A stretch of 64,000 nt of DNA from Streptomyces hoynatensis (GCF_003626535.1 NZ_RBAL01000001.1:558001-622000), one strand, 5' to 3'. Numbered from the stretch's first letter, positions 8,912 through 19,640 are shown. The notes: generated by a model not told the origin, from the letters alone. Numbers and translations are program-made.

Positions 8912-10741
8912 ATGAGCATCAGGACACTGCGCGGGGGACGCACCACCTTGGCGTCCCTCGCCCTCGCGGGGGCGCTGGTTCTCAGCGCCTGTAGCAGCGG
9001 AGGCGGCGGCGGGGACGGCGGCGCCTCCGGCGGCTCGGGCTCGGGCGACTCAGGCGGCCCCGAGACCGTCGAGGCCTTCACCTTCGGCGACGCCGCGGCC
9101 TCCACCGGGCCGGCCGAGGCCGTCCCCGACGCCCAGCAGGGCGGCACCGTCCGCGTCTTCCAGCAGACCGCGCCCGACCACCTGGACCCGGCCCAGATCT
9201 ACGTCGCCCACGAGTCGAACATCGCCCGCCTGATCCACCGCGGCCTCACCGCCACCCGCCAGGACAACGACGGGCACTACTCGGTGCTCGGCGACCTGGC
9301 GACGGACTCGGGCACGCCCTCGGACGGCGGGAAGACCTGGACGTACACGCTGAAGGACGACATCTTCTTCAACGACGGCACGCCCATCACCTCGGCCGAC
9401 GTCCGCCACACCTTCGAGCGGCAGTTCGCGCCGTTCATCACCCAGGGCCCCACCTACATCCAGCAGTGGCTGGCGGGCACCAACGGCGCCGACTACCGCG
9501 ACCTGCTCCCCGAGGGCCCCTACAACGGGGACCACCTGCCGGACTCCGTCCTGGAGACCCCCGACGAGAAGACGATCGTCTTCCACTTCAGCGAGCCGCA
9601 GAACGACCTGCCGTACGCCCTGTCGATACCGGGCTACGCCATCGTCTCCGAGGCAGGCGACACCCAGGAGGACTACGACCACGACCCGCTGACCTCGGGC
9701 CCGTACCAGATCGAGGAGTTCCGCCCCGGACGCTCCATGACGCTGGTGCGCAACGAGTACTGGAAGCCGGAGACCGACCCGGCGCGCAACGCCTACCCGG
9801 ACAGCTTCGAGATCACCTTCGGGCACACCCTGGAGGACTCCACCTCGCGGCTGATGGCGGACAACGGCGAGAACCAGTACGCCACCAGCTTCGACAACGG
9901 CCTCGACCCGGGCAACGGCCCCACCGTGATGCAGGACCCGCAGTATCAGGACCGGCTCGTGGACGGCTACCAGACCTACGTCTGGGCCCTGATGATCAAC
10001 ACCGACCGGGTCACCGACATCAGGGTCAGGCAGGCCATCGCCTACGCCCTGCCCCTCAACGGCATCCTCAACGCCTACGGCGGCTCCATCGGCGGCACGT
10101 ACGCGGGCGGCATCATCAGCCCCCTGGTCCCCGGCTACGACCCGGACTACGACCCCTTCGGCAAGCTCGCGCACCCCGAGGGCGACATCGAGAAGGCCCG
10201 TGAGCTCCTGGAGGAGGCGGACGCGGTCGGCTACGAGCTGAACTACGTCAACCACACCGCCCCCGAGGACGAGGACGCCTCCATCGCGGTGGAGAACGCC
10301 CTGGAGGACGCGGGCTTCGAGGTCAACCGCAGCGAGGTCCCGCCGGAGACCTGGTACGACACCATCGGCGTGGTGGACAGCGGCTACGACATCTACCGCA
10401 GCAGCTGGGGCCACGACTGGCCCTCGGCCTCCACCGTGATCCCGCCGCAGTTCGACGGCCGCCAGATCGCGGACGGCGCCTCCAACTACAGCCACCTCAG
10501 GGACGACCACGTCGACCAGGAGATCGACCGCATCCGGCAGATCGAGGACCCGGCCGAGGCGGCCGCGGCCTGGACCGAGCTGAGCCACTACATCTACGAG
10601 GAGGACGTGCCCTTCGTCCCGGCGTTCTACTACCGGCAGACGGTCCTGCACGGCTCCCACATCGGCGGCGCGGTCTTCAACGACGACTACGGAACCATCG
10701 ACATGAACCGGCTCTTCGTCATCCAGGACGACGCAGGCTGA
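8912..10741 (+). CDS. Peptide ABC transporter substrate-binding lipoprotein (bldKB-like position)
   Basis: Family-5 extracytoplasmic binding protein, 609 residues. The signal peptide ends in a lipobox (LSAC), followed by a Gly/Ser-rich linker. Family features include FQQTAPDHLDPAQIYV, LKDDIFFNDGTPITSADV, TSGPYQIEEFRPGRSMTLV and a second-lobe segment rich in Trp and Tyr. ATG start with AAGGAA four bases upstream. If the operon is the bldK counterpart, this would be the receptor for the extracellular developmental oligopeptide. That role rests only on gene order. Confidence 0.92.
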   Translation: MSIRTLRGGRTTLASLALAGALVLSACSSGGGGGDGGASGGSGSGDSGGPETVEAFTFGDAAASTGPAEAVPDAQQGGTVRVFQQTAPDHLDPAQIYVAHESNIARLIHRGLTATRQDNDGHYSVLGDLATDSGTPSDGGKTWTYTLKDDIFFNDGTPITSADVRHTFERQFAPFITQGPTYIQQWLAGTNGADYRDLLPEGPYNGDHLPDSVLETPDEKTIVFHFSEPQNDLPYALSIPGYAIVSEAGDTQEDYDHDPLTSGPYQIEEFRPGRSMTLVRNEYWKPETDPARNAYPDSFEITFGHTLEDSTSRLMADNGENQYATSFDNGLDPGNGPTVMQDPQYQDRLVDGYQTYVWALMINTDRVTDIRVRQAIAYALPLNGILNAYGGSIGGTYAGGIISPLVPGYDPDYDPFGKLAHPEGDIEKARELLEEADAVGYELNYVNHTAPEDEDASIAVENALEDAGFEVNRSEVPPETWYDTIGVVDSGYDIYRSSWGHDWPSASTVIPPQFDGRQIADGASNYSHLRDDHVDQEIDRIRQIEDPAEAAAAWTELSHYIYEEDVPFVPAFYYRQTVLHGSHIGGAVFNDDYGTIDMNRLFVIQDDAG

Positions 10742-10787
10742 GTCCCGCGGCGGGTCCAGGCCGACCATCCCCCGAAGGCTGCTACCG

Positions 10788-11771
10788 ATGCTCAGATTCC
10801 TCCTCAGGCGTTCGCTCGGCGCCGTCGTCATCCTGCTGGTCATCAGCGCCGTCACGTTCTTCCTCTTCTACGCGATCCCGCGCAACCCCGCGCTGCTCGC
10901 CTGCGGCAAGGGCGTCTGCACCGACGATCAACTCGCCGTCGTCGAGCACAATCTGGGCATCGACGAGCCGATTCCCGTCCAGTACTGGCACTACATGGTC
11001 GGCATCTTCGCCGGCCGCGACTTCCCCGCGGGCCACTGCCCCGCCCCCTGCCTGGGCTTCTCCTTCCGGGACAACCGGCCGGTGCTCGACACCATCCTCG
11101 ACCGGCTGCCCACCACCGTCTCCCTGACCATCGGCGGCGCCCTGGTCTTCCTGGTCCTCGGGCTCGGCTTCGGCATGCTCGCCGCCTGGCGCCGGGGCTC
11201 CCTGCTCGACCGCGTGGTGAGCTCCGCCTCGCTGGTGCTCAGCTCGATGCAGATCTACTTCCTCGGCCCGCTCGCCCTCGCGGTCCTCGTCTACGGCGAC
11301 CACCAGATCTTCCCGCAGCCGGAGTACGTGCCCTTCACCGAGCAGCCCCTGGACTGGCTCAAGGGGCTGCTGCTGCCCTGGCTGGTGCTCGCCACGATCT
11401 TCACCGCCAACTACACGAGGATGGCCAGGGCCACGCTCATCGAGCAGCTCCACGAGGACCACGTCCGCACCGCACGCGCCAAGGGCATGTCCCGGGCCAC
11501 GGTCTTCTTCCGCTACGCCTGGCGCGGCTCGCTGATCCCCATCGTCACCATCTTCGGCGTGGACCTGGGCTCCCTGTTCGGCGGCGCGATGATCACCGAG
11601 TTCACCTTCACCCTGCCCGGCCTCGGCCGGCTCGCGGTGGAGTCGGTGACCCAGTCCAACCTCCCCATGCTGATGGGCGTGATGCTCTTCGCCGCGCTCA
11701 TGATCGTCCTGTTCAACATCATCGTCGACGCCTGCTACGCGCTGATCGACCCGCGCGTGCGGCTGGCCTAG
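10788..11771 (+). CDS. Peptide ABC transporter permease (DppB type)
   Basis: Permease of 327 residues starting MLRFLLRRSLGAVVILL, with about six membrane spans. It contains an unusual Cys-containing extracytoplasmic segment (residues about 37-46, CGKGVC, and 83-90, CPAPC). The coupling loop is RTARAKGMSRATVFFRYAWR. It lies 46 bp after the binding protein and 12 bp before the first ATPase, inside the second transporter set. Confidence 0.92.
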   Translation: MLRFLLRRSLGAVVILLVISAVTFFLFYAIPRNPALLACGKGVCTDDQLAVVEHNLGIDEPIPVQYWHYMVGIFAGRDFPAGHCPAPCLGFSFRDNRPVLDTILDRLPTTVSLTIGGALVFLVLGLGFGMLAAWRRGSLLDRVVSSASLVLSSMQIYFLGPLALAVLVYGDHQIFPQPEYVPFTEQPLDWLKGLLLPWLVLATIFTANYTRMARATLIEQLHEDHVRTARAKGMSRATVFFRYAWRGSLIPIVTIFGVDLGSLFGGAMITEFTFTLPGLGRLAVESVTQSNLPMLMGVMLFAALMIVLFNIIVDACYALIDPRVRLA

Positions 11772-11783
11772 GAGCGGATCGAC

Positions 11784-12938
11784 GTGACCAGCAAAGACGG
11801 CGCCGCGACCGGCGGCGCCTCCACGGACGCCGCCCCGGCGGACGGGGCCCGGGCGACCGAGGACTCCGCGACCGGGGCCCGGGCGACCGGGGCCCCGGCG
11901 GACGGGGCCGCGGCGGACGGGGCCCCCTTCCTCTCCGTGCGGGACCTGCGGGTCCGCTTCCGGACCGAGGACGGGATCGTGAAGGCCGTCGACGGGCTGT
12001 CCTTCGACGTCCGCCGCGGCAGCACGCTCGGCATCGTCGGCGAGTCGGGCTCGGGCAAGTCGGTCGCCAACCAGGCGATCCTCGGCCTGCACAACCCGGC
12101 GGTCACCGACATCTCCGGCGAGATCCTGCTGGAGGGCGAGGACCTGACGACCGCGGGCGAGCGCCGGATGCAGTGGCTGCGCGGCAACAAGGTGGCGATG
12201 ATCTTCCAGGACCCGCTCACCGCCCTCTCGCCCTACCACACCGTCGGCCGGCAGATCGGCGAGCCGTTCCGCAAGCACCGCGGCGCCTCGCGCCGCGAGG
12301 CCAGGGACCGCGCCATCGAGATGCTCGGCAAGGTGGGCATTCCGAACCCCAGGCTGCGCGTGGACGACTACCCGCACCAGTTCTCCGGCGGCATGCGGCA
12401 GCGGGCCATGATCGCGATGGCCCTGGTCTGCGACCCCGACCTGCTGATCGCGGACGAGCCGACCACCGCCCTCGACGTCACCGTGCAGGCCCAGATCCTC
12501 GACCTGCTCAAGGAGCTCCAGCAGGAGTTCGGCTCCGCCATCATCATGATCACCCACGACCTCGGGGTGGTCTCCCGGGTCTCCGACGAGGTCCTGGTGA
12601 TGTACGCGGGGCGCGCGGTGGAGCGCGGCAGCGTCCGCGAGGTGCTCAGCCGGCCCCAGCACCCCTACACCTGGGGGCTGCTGTCCTCCATGCCGCGCAT
12701 CACCGGGGACGTCGGGCGGCCGCTGGTGCCCATCGCCGGCACCCCGCCCAGCCTGCTGAACCCGCCGCCCGGCTGCCCCTTCGCGCCGCGCTGCGCCTTC
12801 CGCGAGGAGGTGGCGGGACCCGAGTCCTGCGACACCGACCGGCCCGCCCTGCCGCAGGGACGCGGCTGCGCCTGCCACCTGACCGCGGCGCAGCAGCAGA
12901 CCCTCTTCCTCGAACGCGTCCTTCCCCGACTCGCCTGA
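11784..12938 (+). CDS. Peptide ABC transporter ATP-binding protein (DppD type)
   Basis: ATPase of 384 residues. About 45 extra N-terminal residues are a degenerate repeat of Ala, Asp, Gly and Thr (units such as [14 protein letters not shown]) that is also repetitive at the DNA level (11830-11930). The ATPase core follows: Walker A GESGSGKS, signature FSGGMRQR, Walker [15 protein letters not shown], switch ITHDLGVV, then the Cys-containing C-terminal domain (CPFAPRC). GTG start with GGAGCGG upstream. The extension is absent from the homologous ATPase of the first operon, so it is probably a disordered appendage. Confidence 0.92.
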   Translation: MTSKDGAATGGASTDAAPADGARATEDSATGARATGAPADGAAADGAPFLSVRDLRVRFRTEDGIVKAVDGLSFDVRRGSTLGIVGESGSGKSVANQAILGLHNPAVTDISGEILLEGEDLTTAGERRMQWLRGNKVAMIFQDPLTALSPYHTVGRQIGEPFRKHRGASRREARDRAIEMLGKVGIPNPRLRVDDYPHQFSGGMRQRAMIAMALVCDPDLLIADEPTTALDVTVQAQILDLLKELQQEFGSAIIMITHDLGVVSRVSDEVLVMYAGRAVERGSVREVLSRPQHPYTWGLLSSMPRITGDVGRPLVPIAGTPPSLLNPPPGCPFAPRCAFREEVAGPESCDTDRPALPQGRGCACHLTAAQQQTLFLERVLPRLA

Positions 12939-12968
12939 GGCGCCCGGCCCAAAGGAATGTGATGAGCT

Positions 12969-14048
<1,080 letters not shown>

Positions 14049-14263
14049 CGCGGGGCGCCGGACGGACATGTCCCGTTGCGCGTGTGGTGGCGCGAACCCG
14101 GGCATGCACCTTCGCGCCGGGCGTGCGCCCCTTTTCTGCTCCCGTGCACCGAGCCATGCCTACGCCCTTGATCGTTATGATCCCGTGCGCGTCATGGGTA
14201 TGACTTCCCCTAGCAGGGAACGGAAGCGATCGTCGGCCTGCCCTCAGCCGGGCAAGACTTCAT

Positions 14264-14274
14264 GGAGGTGATCC
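14264..14274 (+). promoter_or_regulatory. Exceptionally strong ribosome binding site
   Basis: GGAGGTGATCC matches the 3' end of actinobacterial 16S rRNA over its whole length, far beyond the usual 4-5 bases. It ends three bases before the GTG of the 64-residue membrane protein gene and fixes that start. Confidence 0.7.
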
Positions 14275-14277
14275 TGG

Positions 14278-14472
14278 GTGGCGCTCTCCGTCTCCGCGGT
14301 GCTGATGCTCGCGGTCATTGTCGTTCTGCTCGTCCGGAGGTCCGGGCTGAACGTCATGCACGCCATCGTCTGTATGCTCTTCGGCTTCTATCTGGCCGGC
14401 TCGAACATGGCGCCGACGATCGACAACTTCTCGGAGAGCGTGGCGGAGATGATCAGCGATCTGAGCTTCTGA
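14278..14472 (+). CDS. Small conserved membrane protein (64 aa), function unknown
   Basis: Small protein of 64 residues starting with a hydrophobic stretch (residues 4-20), a short basic turn (RRSG), a second hydrophobic stretch (about 25-43) and an acidic amphipathic tail with a conserved-looking FSESVAEMI. I read it as a two-helix membrane protein. Its start is set by a near-perfect Shine-Dalgarno. From memory, Streptomyces genomes carry a similar small protein next to mshB, but no function is known to me. A TATGAT hexamer at 14176-14181 may be its -10. Confidence 0.75.
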   Translation: MALSVSAVLMLAVIVVLLVRRSGLNVMHAIVCMLFGFYLAGSNMAPTIDNFSESVAEMISDLSF

Positions 14473-14504
14473 GCGGCTTGGCGCCGCCCCGGTAGGCTCG
14501 CCGC

Positions 14505-15389
14505 ATGAGCTCAGGGCAGGCCGGGGCGCTCTTCGTACACGCCCATCCCGACGACGAGTCGATCACCAACGGCGTGACCATGGCGGCGTGCGCCGAGGCG
14601 GGCGTACCGGTGACGCTCGTCACCTGCACGCTGGGCGAGGAGGGCGAGGTCATCCCGCCCGCCCTGCGCCACCTCGCCGCCGACCGTCAGGACGCCCTCG
14701 GGCCCCACCGCGCGGGCGAGCTGGCCGCGGCGATGCGGGCCCTCGGCGTCGGCGACCACCGCCTGCTCGGCGGCCCTGGCCGCTGGCGCGACTCCGGCAT
14801 GCTCGGCTCCCCGCCCAACGACCGGCCCGCGGCGTTCCTGCGGGCCGGCCTCGACGAGGCGGGCGGCCTGCTCGCCGAGGTGATCGCCGAGACCAGGCCG
14901 AGCGTGCTGATCACCTACGACCCGAACGGGGGCTACGGCCACCCCGACCACGTCCAGGCCCACCGGGTGGCGATGCGCGGCGCGGAACTCGCCGCCGCAC
15001 GGCACGGGTGGCGGGTGCCGCGCATCCTGTGGAACTGCGTCCCGAAGTCCGAGGCGAACCGGCGCCTGGCGCGGCTGCGGGCCCGGGGCCCCGAGCCCTT
15101 CGCCGCCGTCGCGGCCCTGGACGACATCCCCGGCGTGACGGCCGACGAGGAGGTGGCCCTCGCCGTGCGCGGCAGCGCCGCCCAGGTGGCCGCGAAGGCC
15201 GCCGCGATGGCCGCGCACGCCACCCAGATCGAGGTCGCGGGCGAGGGGGCGGACGCCCGGGTCTTCGCCCTGTCCAACGGCCTGGCCCAGCCGCTGTGGG
15301 AGACCGAGTACTACCGGACGGCACCGGGGGCGGCGCCCTTCCCGCCCGGCGCCCGCGATATCTTCGCGGGACTGAGGCGGGAGGTGTGA
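14505..15389 (+). CDS. mshB: N-acetyl-glucosaminyl-inositol deacetylase, mycothiol biosynthesis
   Basis: Zn-dependent deacetylase converting GlcNAc-Ins to GlcN-Ins in mycothiol synthesis, the actinobacterial glutathione substitute. The protein has 294 residues, the usual MshB length. The N-terminal metal motif HAHPDDE (residues 12-18) supplies His14 and Asp17, and [12 protein letters not shown] (about 142-153) supplies the third ligand. The start ATG follows a TAGGCT hexamer by 8 nt with no Shine-Dalgarno, so translation may be leaderless. Its stop overlaps the next start by one base. Confidence 0.93.
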   Translation: MSSGQAGALFVHAHPDDESITNGVTMAACAEAGVPVTLVTCTLGEEGEVIPPALRHLAADRQDALGPHRAGELAAAMRALGVGDHRLLGGPGRWRDSGMLGSPPNDRPAAFLRAGLDEAGGLLAEVIAETRPSVLITYDPNGGYGHPDHVQAHRVAMRGAELAAARHGWRVPRILWNCVPKSEANRRLARLRARGPEPFAAVAALDDIPGVTADEEVALAVRGSAAQVAAKAAAMAAHATQIEVAGEGADARVFALSNGLAQPLWETEYYRTAPGAAPFPPGARDIFAGLRREV

Positions 15390-15754
15390 TGAGGATCGCG
15401 GCGTACTGCGCGCTCGGGCTGCTGGGCCTGCTGGCAGGGACCGCGGGCTCGCTGGTGCAGGGCGGCTGGTTCCCGCTGGGCCTGCTGCTCGGGCTCGGCG
15501 GCGCGGTGGGGCTCTTCTGGGGCGGCGCGCTGCTCACCAGGACCAGGCTCGGGGCGGCGGCCCCGGCGGGCGGCTGGGCGCTGGCGGTGCTGCTGCTGAC
15601 CGCCACCAGGCCGCAGGGGGACTTCATCTTCGCCGCGGGGGCGGGCAGTTACCTCTTCCTGCTCGGCGGCATGGGGCTGGCCGTGGCCTGCGCCGCGCTG
15701 GCCCCGGCCGAGCGCCCGCTGTTCGCGGTGCCGGAGCCCCGCGCCCGGCGTTAG
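15389..15754 (+). CDS. DUF6113-type four-helix membrane protein
   Basis: Hydrophobic protein of 121 residues with four predicted membrane segments separated by short Gly/Arg-containing loops (for example TRTRLGAAAPAGG and TATRPQGDF) and a short polar Arg-rich tail. It is coupled to mshB by a TGATG overlap. The pairing with mshB recurs in Streptomyces from memory, which suggests co-expression but not a known role. The DUF6113 assignment is recognition by eye. Confidence 0.75.
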   Translation: MRIAAYCALGLLGLLAGTAGSLVQGGWFPLGLLLGLGGAVGLFWGGALLTRTRLGAAAPAGGWALAVLLLTATRPQGDFIFAAGAGSYLFLLGGMGLAVACAALAPAERPLFAVPEPRARR

Positions 15755-15963
15755 GCGCCGCCCCCGCCCCCGCCCCCGCCTCCCGGGGCTCGTGCGTCCG
15801 ACGCGCGTCCGGTTTGCGGCAGTTCGGTCCCGGGCGCGTTGCACGGATGTGCCAATCCTGTGGGGGCGACGTTCCACCCCGCGGTCACCAGTATCGTGGG
15901 GCACGCCGCCCGGCGCCGGGGTGTCCCGGGCCGGCCGGCGAAGGCCAACCGGGAGATCCTGCC

Positions 15964-18117
15964 TTGAGTCGTGACAATGACAGCCCGCCCCCCAATCCGC
16001 TTGAGGGTTGGGGGGACCCCAAGCGCGGCGAAGCGGATGGTGACGCCCGCCCGGCGGCTGGGAAGCCGGCGGAGAAGAAGACCGAGACCACGATGACGAC
16101 CAGGGCCCGGATCAACATTCCAGGCTCCAGGCCGATTCCGCCCATCGTGGTGCGGGAGACGGTGAACGAGCCGGAGCCGCGCGAGGCGCCCGCGCCCCGC
16201 GGCCAGGCCCCCACGACGGAGGCGGCGGCCGCCCCCTCGGGCAACGGCCCGGGCAAGAAGACCAGTTCGTGGTTCGAGCCGCGCAAGCCGCCCGCCCCGC
16301 GCGCCGAGGCGCCGCGGGAGCAGCGGCCGAAGCCCGCGGCCCCCCAGGCCGAGCGGCCCGCCTTCGGCTCCTCGTCCGACACCGCCCCGTTCGGCACCTC
16401 CTCCTTCGAGGCGCCCCCCGCGGAACGGCACTTCGGCGCCGGAGCCCCCGGCGGCGAGGCGCGTTTCGACGCTTTCACGGGGGCGGCGGGCGAGGCCGGG
16501 TTCGGCGCGGCCGGGACCGGGTTCGGTGAGGCGCGGCCGGCCGCAACTCCGCCTGGCCCCGCGCGCACCGACACGCCCCCCGGCGGCCACCCCGCGGTCA
16601 CCGAGACCCCCGCCGGGGGCGTGCCCGCCGCCGGCTCCCCGCTCTCCGGGCCGGGAAGCGGGCCGGGGACCGGGCCCATCCCGGGAATCCCCGGGCCGAT
16701 GACCACGCCCGACGCCCCGGGCGCGGACGCGGTGCCGCGGTCCGCCGACTGGTTCTCCCAGCACCCCGAGGGCACTCCCTCGCAGGGCCTGCCGCACCTG
16801 CCGCGGCGCCCGGTGGGTCCCACCGCGGGCCCCGCCACCGGCGAGATGGCGTTGCCGGTGCGCGAGCCTTCGGCCGAGCCGGCCGGTGCCGGGCGACCCG
16901 GACCCGTCCCGGGGATGACCCCCGAAGAGGCGTTCGGCTCCACCATGGACCTGGGCGGCCCGTTCCCGCCCGCGCCGCCGGCGGACGTGACCGCCACCGG
17001 GCCGATGCCCGCGCTCGCCGACCCGCCCTCCGGGGGCTTCCGCGCCGCGACGGCCCCGGGCCCGGGCGCCGCGGAGGTGCCGCCGCCCGGGCCGCGGCCC
17101 CCGGCGCCCGAGCCGGAGGAGGCCGGGCCGCCGCCGGCCGCGCCCAAGAAGCAGGCGCCCGCCAAGGGCGGGGGACGCTCCCGGCTGCGTCTTGCGGCCC
17201 TGGCCGTGGTGGGCCTGGCCGTGGTCGCGTACGGGGCCGGCCTCTACCTGAGCCCGGAGGACGTGCCCACCGGCACCACCGTGCTCGGCGTGGACATCGG
17301 CGGCCTCAGCTCCCAGGAGGCGGTCAACCGGCTGGACAGCGAGTTCGAGCAGGCCAACAACGCGCCGCTGACGCTCAGGATCGGGGAGCAGGAGGTCGAG
17401 CTCAAGCCCAGCGTGGCCGGCCTCTCCGTGGACACCGAGGCGACGGTGCGTTCCCTGTCGGGGCAGGACTACAACCCCGTCTCCGTCTACGGCTCCCTGA
17501 TCGGCGCGGAGCACGCGCGGCAGGCCACGTTCGTGGTGGACCGGGACAAGCTGACCGTCGCCCTCGAGGACGCCGCGGAGGGGATGGGCAGCGGCCCGGT
17601 GGAGGGCAGCGTGACCTTCGAGCCGACGGGCGCGATCGCCCACGTCGGCGAGCCGGGCATGGCCGTCGACGTGGACGCGGCGGCGGACGCGGTGGAGGCC
17701 GCGTTCCGCGAGCGCGCCGCCACCGGGCGCAACGAGCCGATAGAGATTCCGCTGACCGAGCAGGAGCCGGAGATCGACGAGGCCGAAGTCCGGCGCGCCA
17801 TGGAGGAGTTCGCGGAGCCCGCGATGTCGGCCAGCGTCTTCGTGCAGGCGGGGGGCGTGCAGATCGAGTTCAGCCCGCAGAACTCGCTGTGGCAGTTCCT
17901 CGGCATGGAGGCGGTCGACGGCAAGCTCGTGGACACCTACGACCTCGACACGCTCCAGGAGTTGTACGGCCACACCTTCGACGGGGTGCTGGTCACCAGG
18001 GGGGACGGCAGCTCCACGCCGGTCACCCCGGAGGACGTCGTGGGCGCCCTGCGCCCGGCGCTGCGGGAGACCGACCCGGCGCAGCGGGTCGGGGTCATCG
18101 ACCTCGACCCGAGCTGA
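15964..18117 (+). CDS. Large membrane-anchored protein with YoaR/PG_binding_4-type C-terminal domain
   Basis: Protein of about 717 residues. The first ~400 are low-complexity Pro/Gly/Ala/Glu sequence and presumably cytoplasmic and disordered. A single membrane span follows near residues 406-430, and about 290 extracellular residues contain two repeats of the putative peptidoglycan-binding fold seen beside VanW domains (TTVLGVDIGGLSSQEAVNRL and VTFEPTGAIAHVGEPGMAVD). A VanW domain itself is missing. The best start is TTG 15964, with GGGAG 8 nt upstream; an ATG lies at 16094. The role may be cell-wall sensing or anchoring, which is inference. Confidence 0.8.
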   Translation: MSRDNDSPPPNPLEGWGDPKRGEADGDARPAAGKPAEKKTETTMTTRARINIPGSRPIPPIVVRETVNEPEPREAPAPRGQAPTTEAAAAPSGNGPGKKTSSWFEPRKPPAPRAEAPREQRPKPAAPQAERPAFGSSSDTAPFGTSSFEAPPAERHFGAGAPGGEARFDAFTGAAGEAGFGAAGTGFGEARPAATPPGPARTDTPPGGHPAVTETPAGGVPAAGSPLSGPGSGPGTGPIPGIPGPMTTPDAPGADAVPRSADWFSQHPEGTPSQGLPHLPRRPVGPTAGPATGEMALPVREPSAEPAGAGRPGPVPGMTPEEAFGSTMDLGGPFPPAPPADVTATGPMPALADPPSGGFRAATAPGPGAAEVPPPGPRPPAPEPEEAGPPPAAPKKQAPAKGGGRSRLRLAALAVVGLAVVAYGAGLYLSPEDVPTGTTVLGVDIGGLSSQEAVNRLDSEFEQANNAPLTLRIGEQEVELKPSVAGLSVDTEATVRSLSGQDYNPVSVYGSLIGAEHARQATFVVDRDKLTVALEDAAEGMGSGPVEGSVTFEPTGAIAHVGEPGMAVDVDAAADAVEAAFRERAATGRNEPIEIPLTEQEPEIDEAEVRRAMEEFAEPAMSASVFVQAGGVQIEFSPQNSLWQFLGMEAVDGKLVDTYDLDTLQELYGHTFDGVLVTRGDGSSTPVTPEDVVGALRPALRETDPAQRVGVIDLDPS

Positions 18118-18118
18118 G

Positions 18119-18139
18119 CCCGCGCGCCCTCAGCGCGCG
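18119..18139. terminator. Convergent hairpin between the PG-binding and GNAT genes
   Basis: CGCGCGC and GCGCGCG form a 7-bp stem around CCTCA in the 12-bp gap between the two converging genes, overlapping the last codons of the acetyltransferase gene. Confidence 0.4.
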
Positions 18140-19173
18140 CGCCGGTAGTGATAGCGGTGGTGTTCGTGGAAGCCCAGGCGCTCGTAGAGGGCGCGCGCCG
18201 GGGCGTTCTCCCGCTCGACGTGCAGGCAGGCGGCGCTCGCTCCCTCGGCGAGCGCCGCCCGGGCCAGCTCCGCCATGACCGCCGTGGCCAGGCCGCGCCT
18301 GCGGTGGGCGGGGTCCACCTCTATCGCGGAGAAGACGGCCCAGCGCCCGTCCACCACGCACCGCCCGATCGCCGCGGGCCCCGCCTCCGCCGCCTCCGCC
18401 TCCGGCACAGCCCCCGCCTCCGCCGCCTCCGCCGCCGGGGCGTCCTCCCGGCCGCCGTCCCCTCCCGGCACGGTGGCCAGCCAGACCGAGGGCCCGCCGC
18501 CGAGCACCAGGCGGGCCGTCTCGGGCGCCGCCGCGGCCCGGCGGTAGCGGCGCAGCCAGTCCGCGGTGAGCGTGCGCCCGAGCCGCACCCGCGGGTCGGC
18601 CGGGCGGTCGGCCAGCGGCGCCAGCTCCCCGGCCAGGGTGAGCGTGTGCCCGCCGGCCTCCCAGCCGAGCCGGTCGAGCTCGGCGGCCAGCGGGCCGCCC
18701 GAGGCCGAGCCGTCCTCCACGACGTGCAGCACGAGGGGCAGCCCGCGCGCCGCGTACCAGGCGCCGAGCCGCTCCAGGTCGGGCCGCCCCTCGCCCACGG
18801 GCAGCGCCGAGTTGGCCCGGCGGGTCCAGCCGCCGGCCGCCCTGGCCCGCCAGTCCCCGATCCGCTCCGACTCGGCGGCCGGCCACGTCCTGGCGCCGAC
18901 TTGGACCAGCTCCGCGACGGTGGCGGCCGGGAGCCCGCGGCGCCGCGGCGGGGCCTGCGGCACCACCTTGCCCGCGACGAGGGAGGACTCGGCGAGGCGG
19001 ACCAGCCGGCCGTCCCGGCGGGTGACGCTGAGGGTGCCGCCCTGCCAGGCGGTCAACGTGCCGACGGTGTCGGTGAACCTCGCCTCCTGCTCGCCGGCCC
19101 CGGTCAACGTCCGTACCGAGACCCGTTTACCCACGTCAGCGGGGGTGATGCGGACGGTAAGGTAAGCGCTCAT
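18130..19173 (-). CDS. GNAT-family N-acetyltransferase with N-terminal SH3-like domain (Rv0428c type)
   Basis: Protein of 347 residues. The N-terminal ~65 residues are beta-rich (VRITPADVGKRVSVRTL...), like the SH3-like module of Rv0428c-type proteins. A central divergent acetyltransferase-like half follows, then a canonical GNAT domain at the C-terminus with the acetyl-CoA loop RRRGLATAV and the closing ENAPARALYERLGF. This layout of one degenerate and one intact GNAT half is common in Streptomyces. The substrate is unknown. It has its own start with GGGAG upstream and is divergent from fdxA. Confidence 0.85.
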   Translation of the reverse strand: MSAYLTVRITPADVGKRVSVRTLTGAGEQEARFTDTVGTLTAWQGGTLSVTRRDGRLVRLAESSLVAGKVVPQAPPRRRGLPAATVAELVQVGARTWPAAESERIGDWRARAAGGWTRRANSALPVGEGRPDLERLGAWYAARGLPLVLHVVEDGSASGGPLAAELDRLGWEAGGHTLTLAGELAPLADRPADPRVRLGRTLTADWLRRYRRAAAAPETARLVLGGGPSVWLATVPGGDGGREDAPAAEAAEAGAVPEAEAAEAGPAAIGRCVVDGRWAVFSAIEVDPAHRRRGLATAVMAELARAALAEGASAACLHVERENAPARALYERLGFHEHHRYHYRRAR

Positions 19174-19313
19174 GGGGGACTCCCTCGTCTTGCCAGGCCC
19201 CTCTTGGTCAGCCTTTAGGCCCGACCGGAGATACTAGGGCCGAGCACCGACGACGCCGCGCTCCCGCGCGCCATCACGGCGGACCCGCCGCCCCAACGAG
19301 GAGGACTGACAGC

Positions 19314-19640
19314 GTGACCTATGTCATCGCGGAGCCTTGTGTCGACCTGAAGGACAAGGCATGCATCGAGGAGTGCCCCGTCGACTGCATCTACGAGGGG
19401 CAGCGTGCGCTCTACATCCACCCCGACGAGTGCGTGGACTGCGGTGCTTGTGAACCGGTGTGCCCGGTGGAGGCGATCTTCTACGAGGACGACACCCCCG
19501 AGGAGTGGAAGGACTACTACAAGGCGAACGTGGAGTTCTTCGACGAGCTCGGCTCGCCCGGCGGCGCGAGCAAGCTCGGGCTGATCGAGCGCGACCACCC
19601 GATGATCGCCGCGCTGCCGCCGCAGAGCCACGACGAGTGA
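19314..19640 (+). CDS. fdxA: 7Fe ferredoxin (3Fe-4S/4Fe-4S)
   Basis: Soluble electron carrier of 108 residues. The cysteine pattern is exactly that of Azotobacter FdI-type ferredoxins: Cys9, Cys17 and Cys50 for the 3Fe-4S cluster; Cys21, Cys40, Cys43 and Cys46 for the 4Fe-4S cluster; Cys25 is the free one. GTG start with GAGGAGG upstream. It is followed 103 bp later by dapC. The fdxA-dapC pairing is conserved in actinobacteria (Rv1177-Rv1178, from memory). Confidence 0.96.
   Translation: MTYVIAEPCVDLKDKACIEECPVDCIYEGQRALYIHPDECVDCGACEPVCPVEAIFYEDDTPEEWKDYYKANVEFFDELGSPGGASKLGLIERDHPMIAALPPQSHDE

Noticed and set aside
18360..18470. Frameshift or inserted module in the GNAT gene at an Ala/Glu-rich repeat
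   Set aside because: The frame is continuous and the repeat (EAAEAGA-type) is a plain low-complexity linker between acetyltransferase halves.
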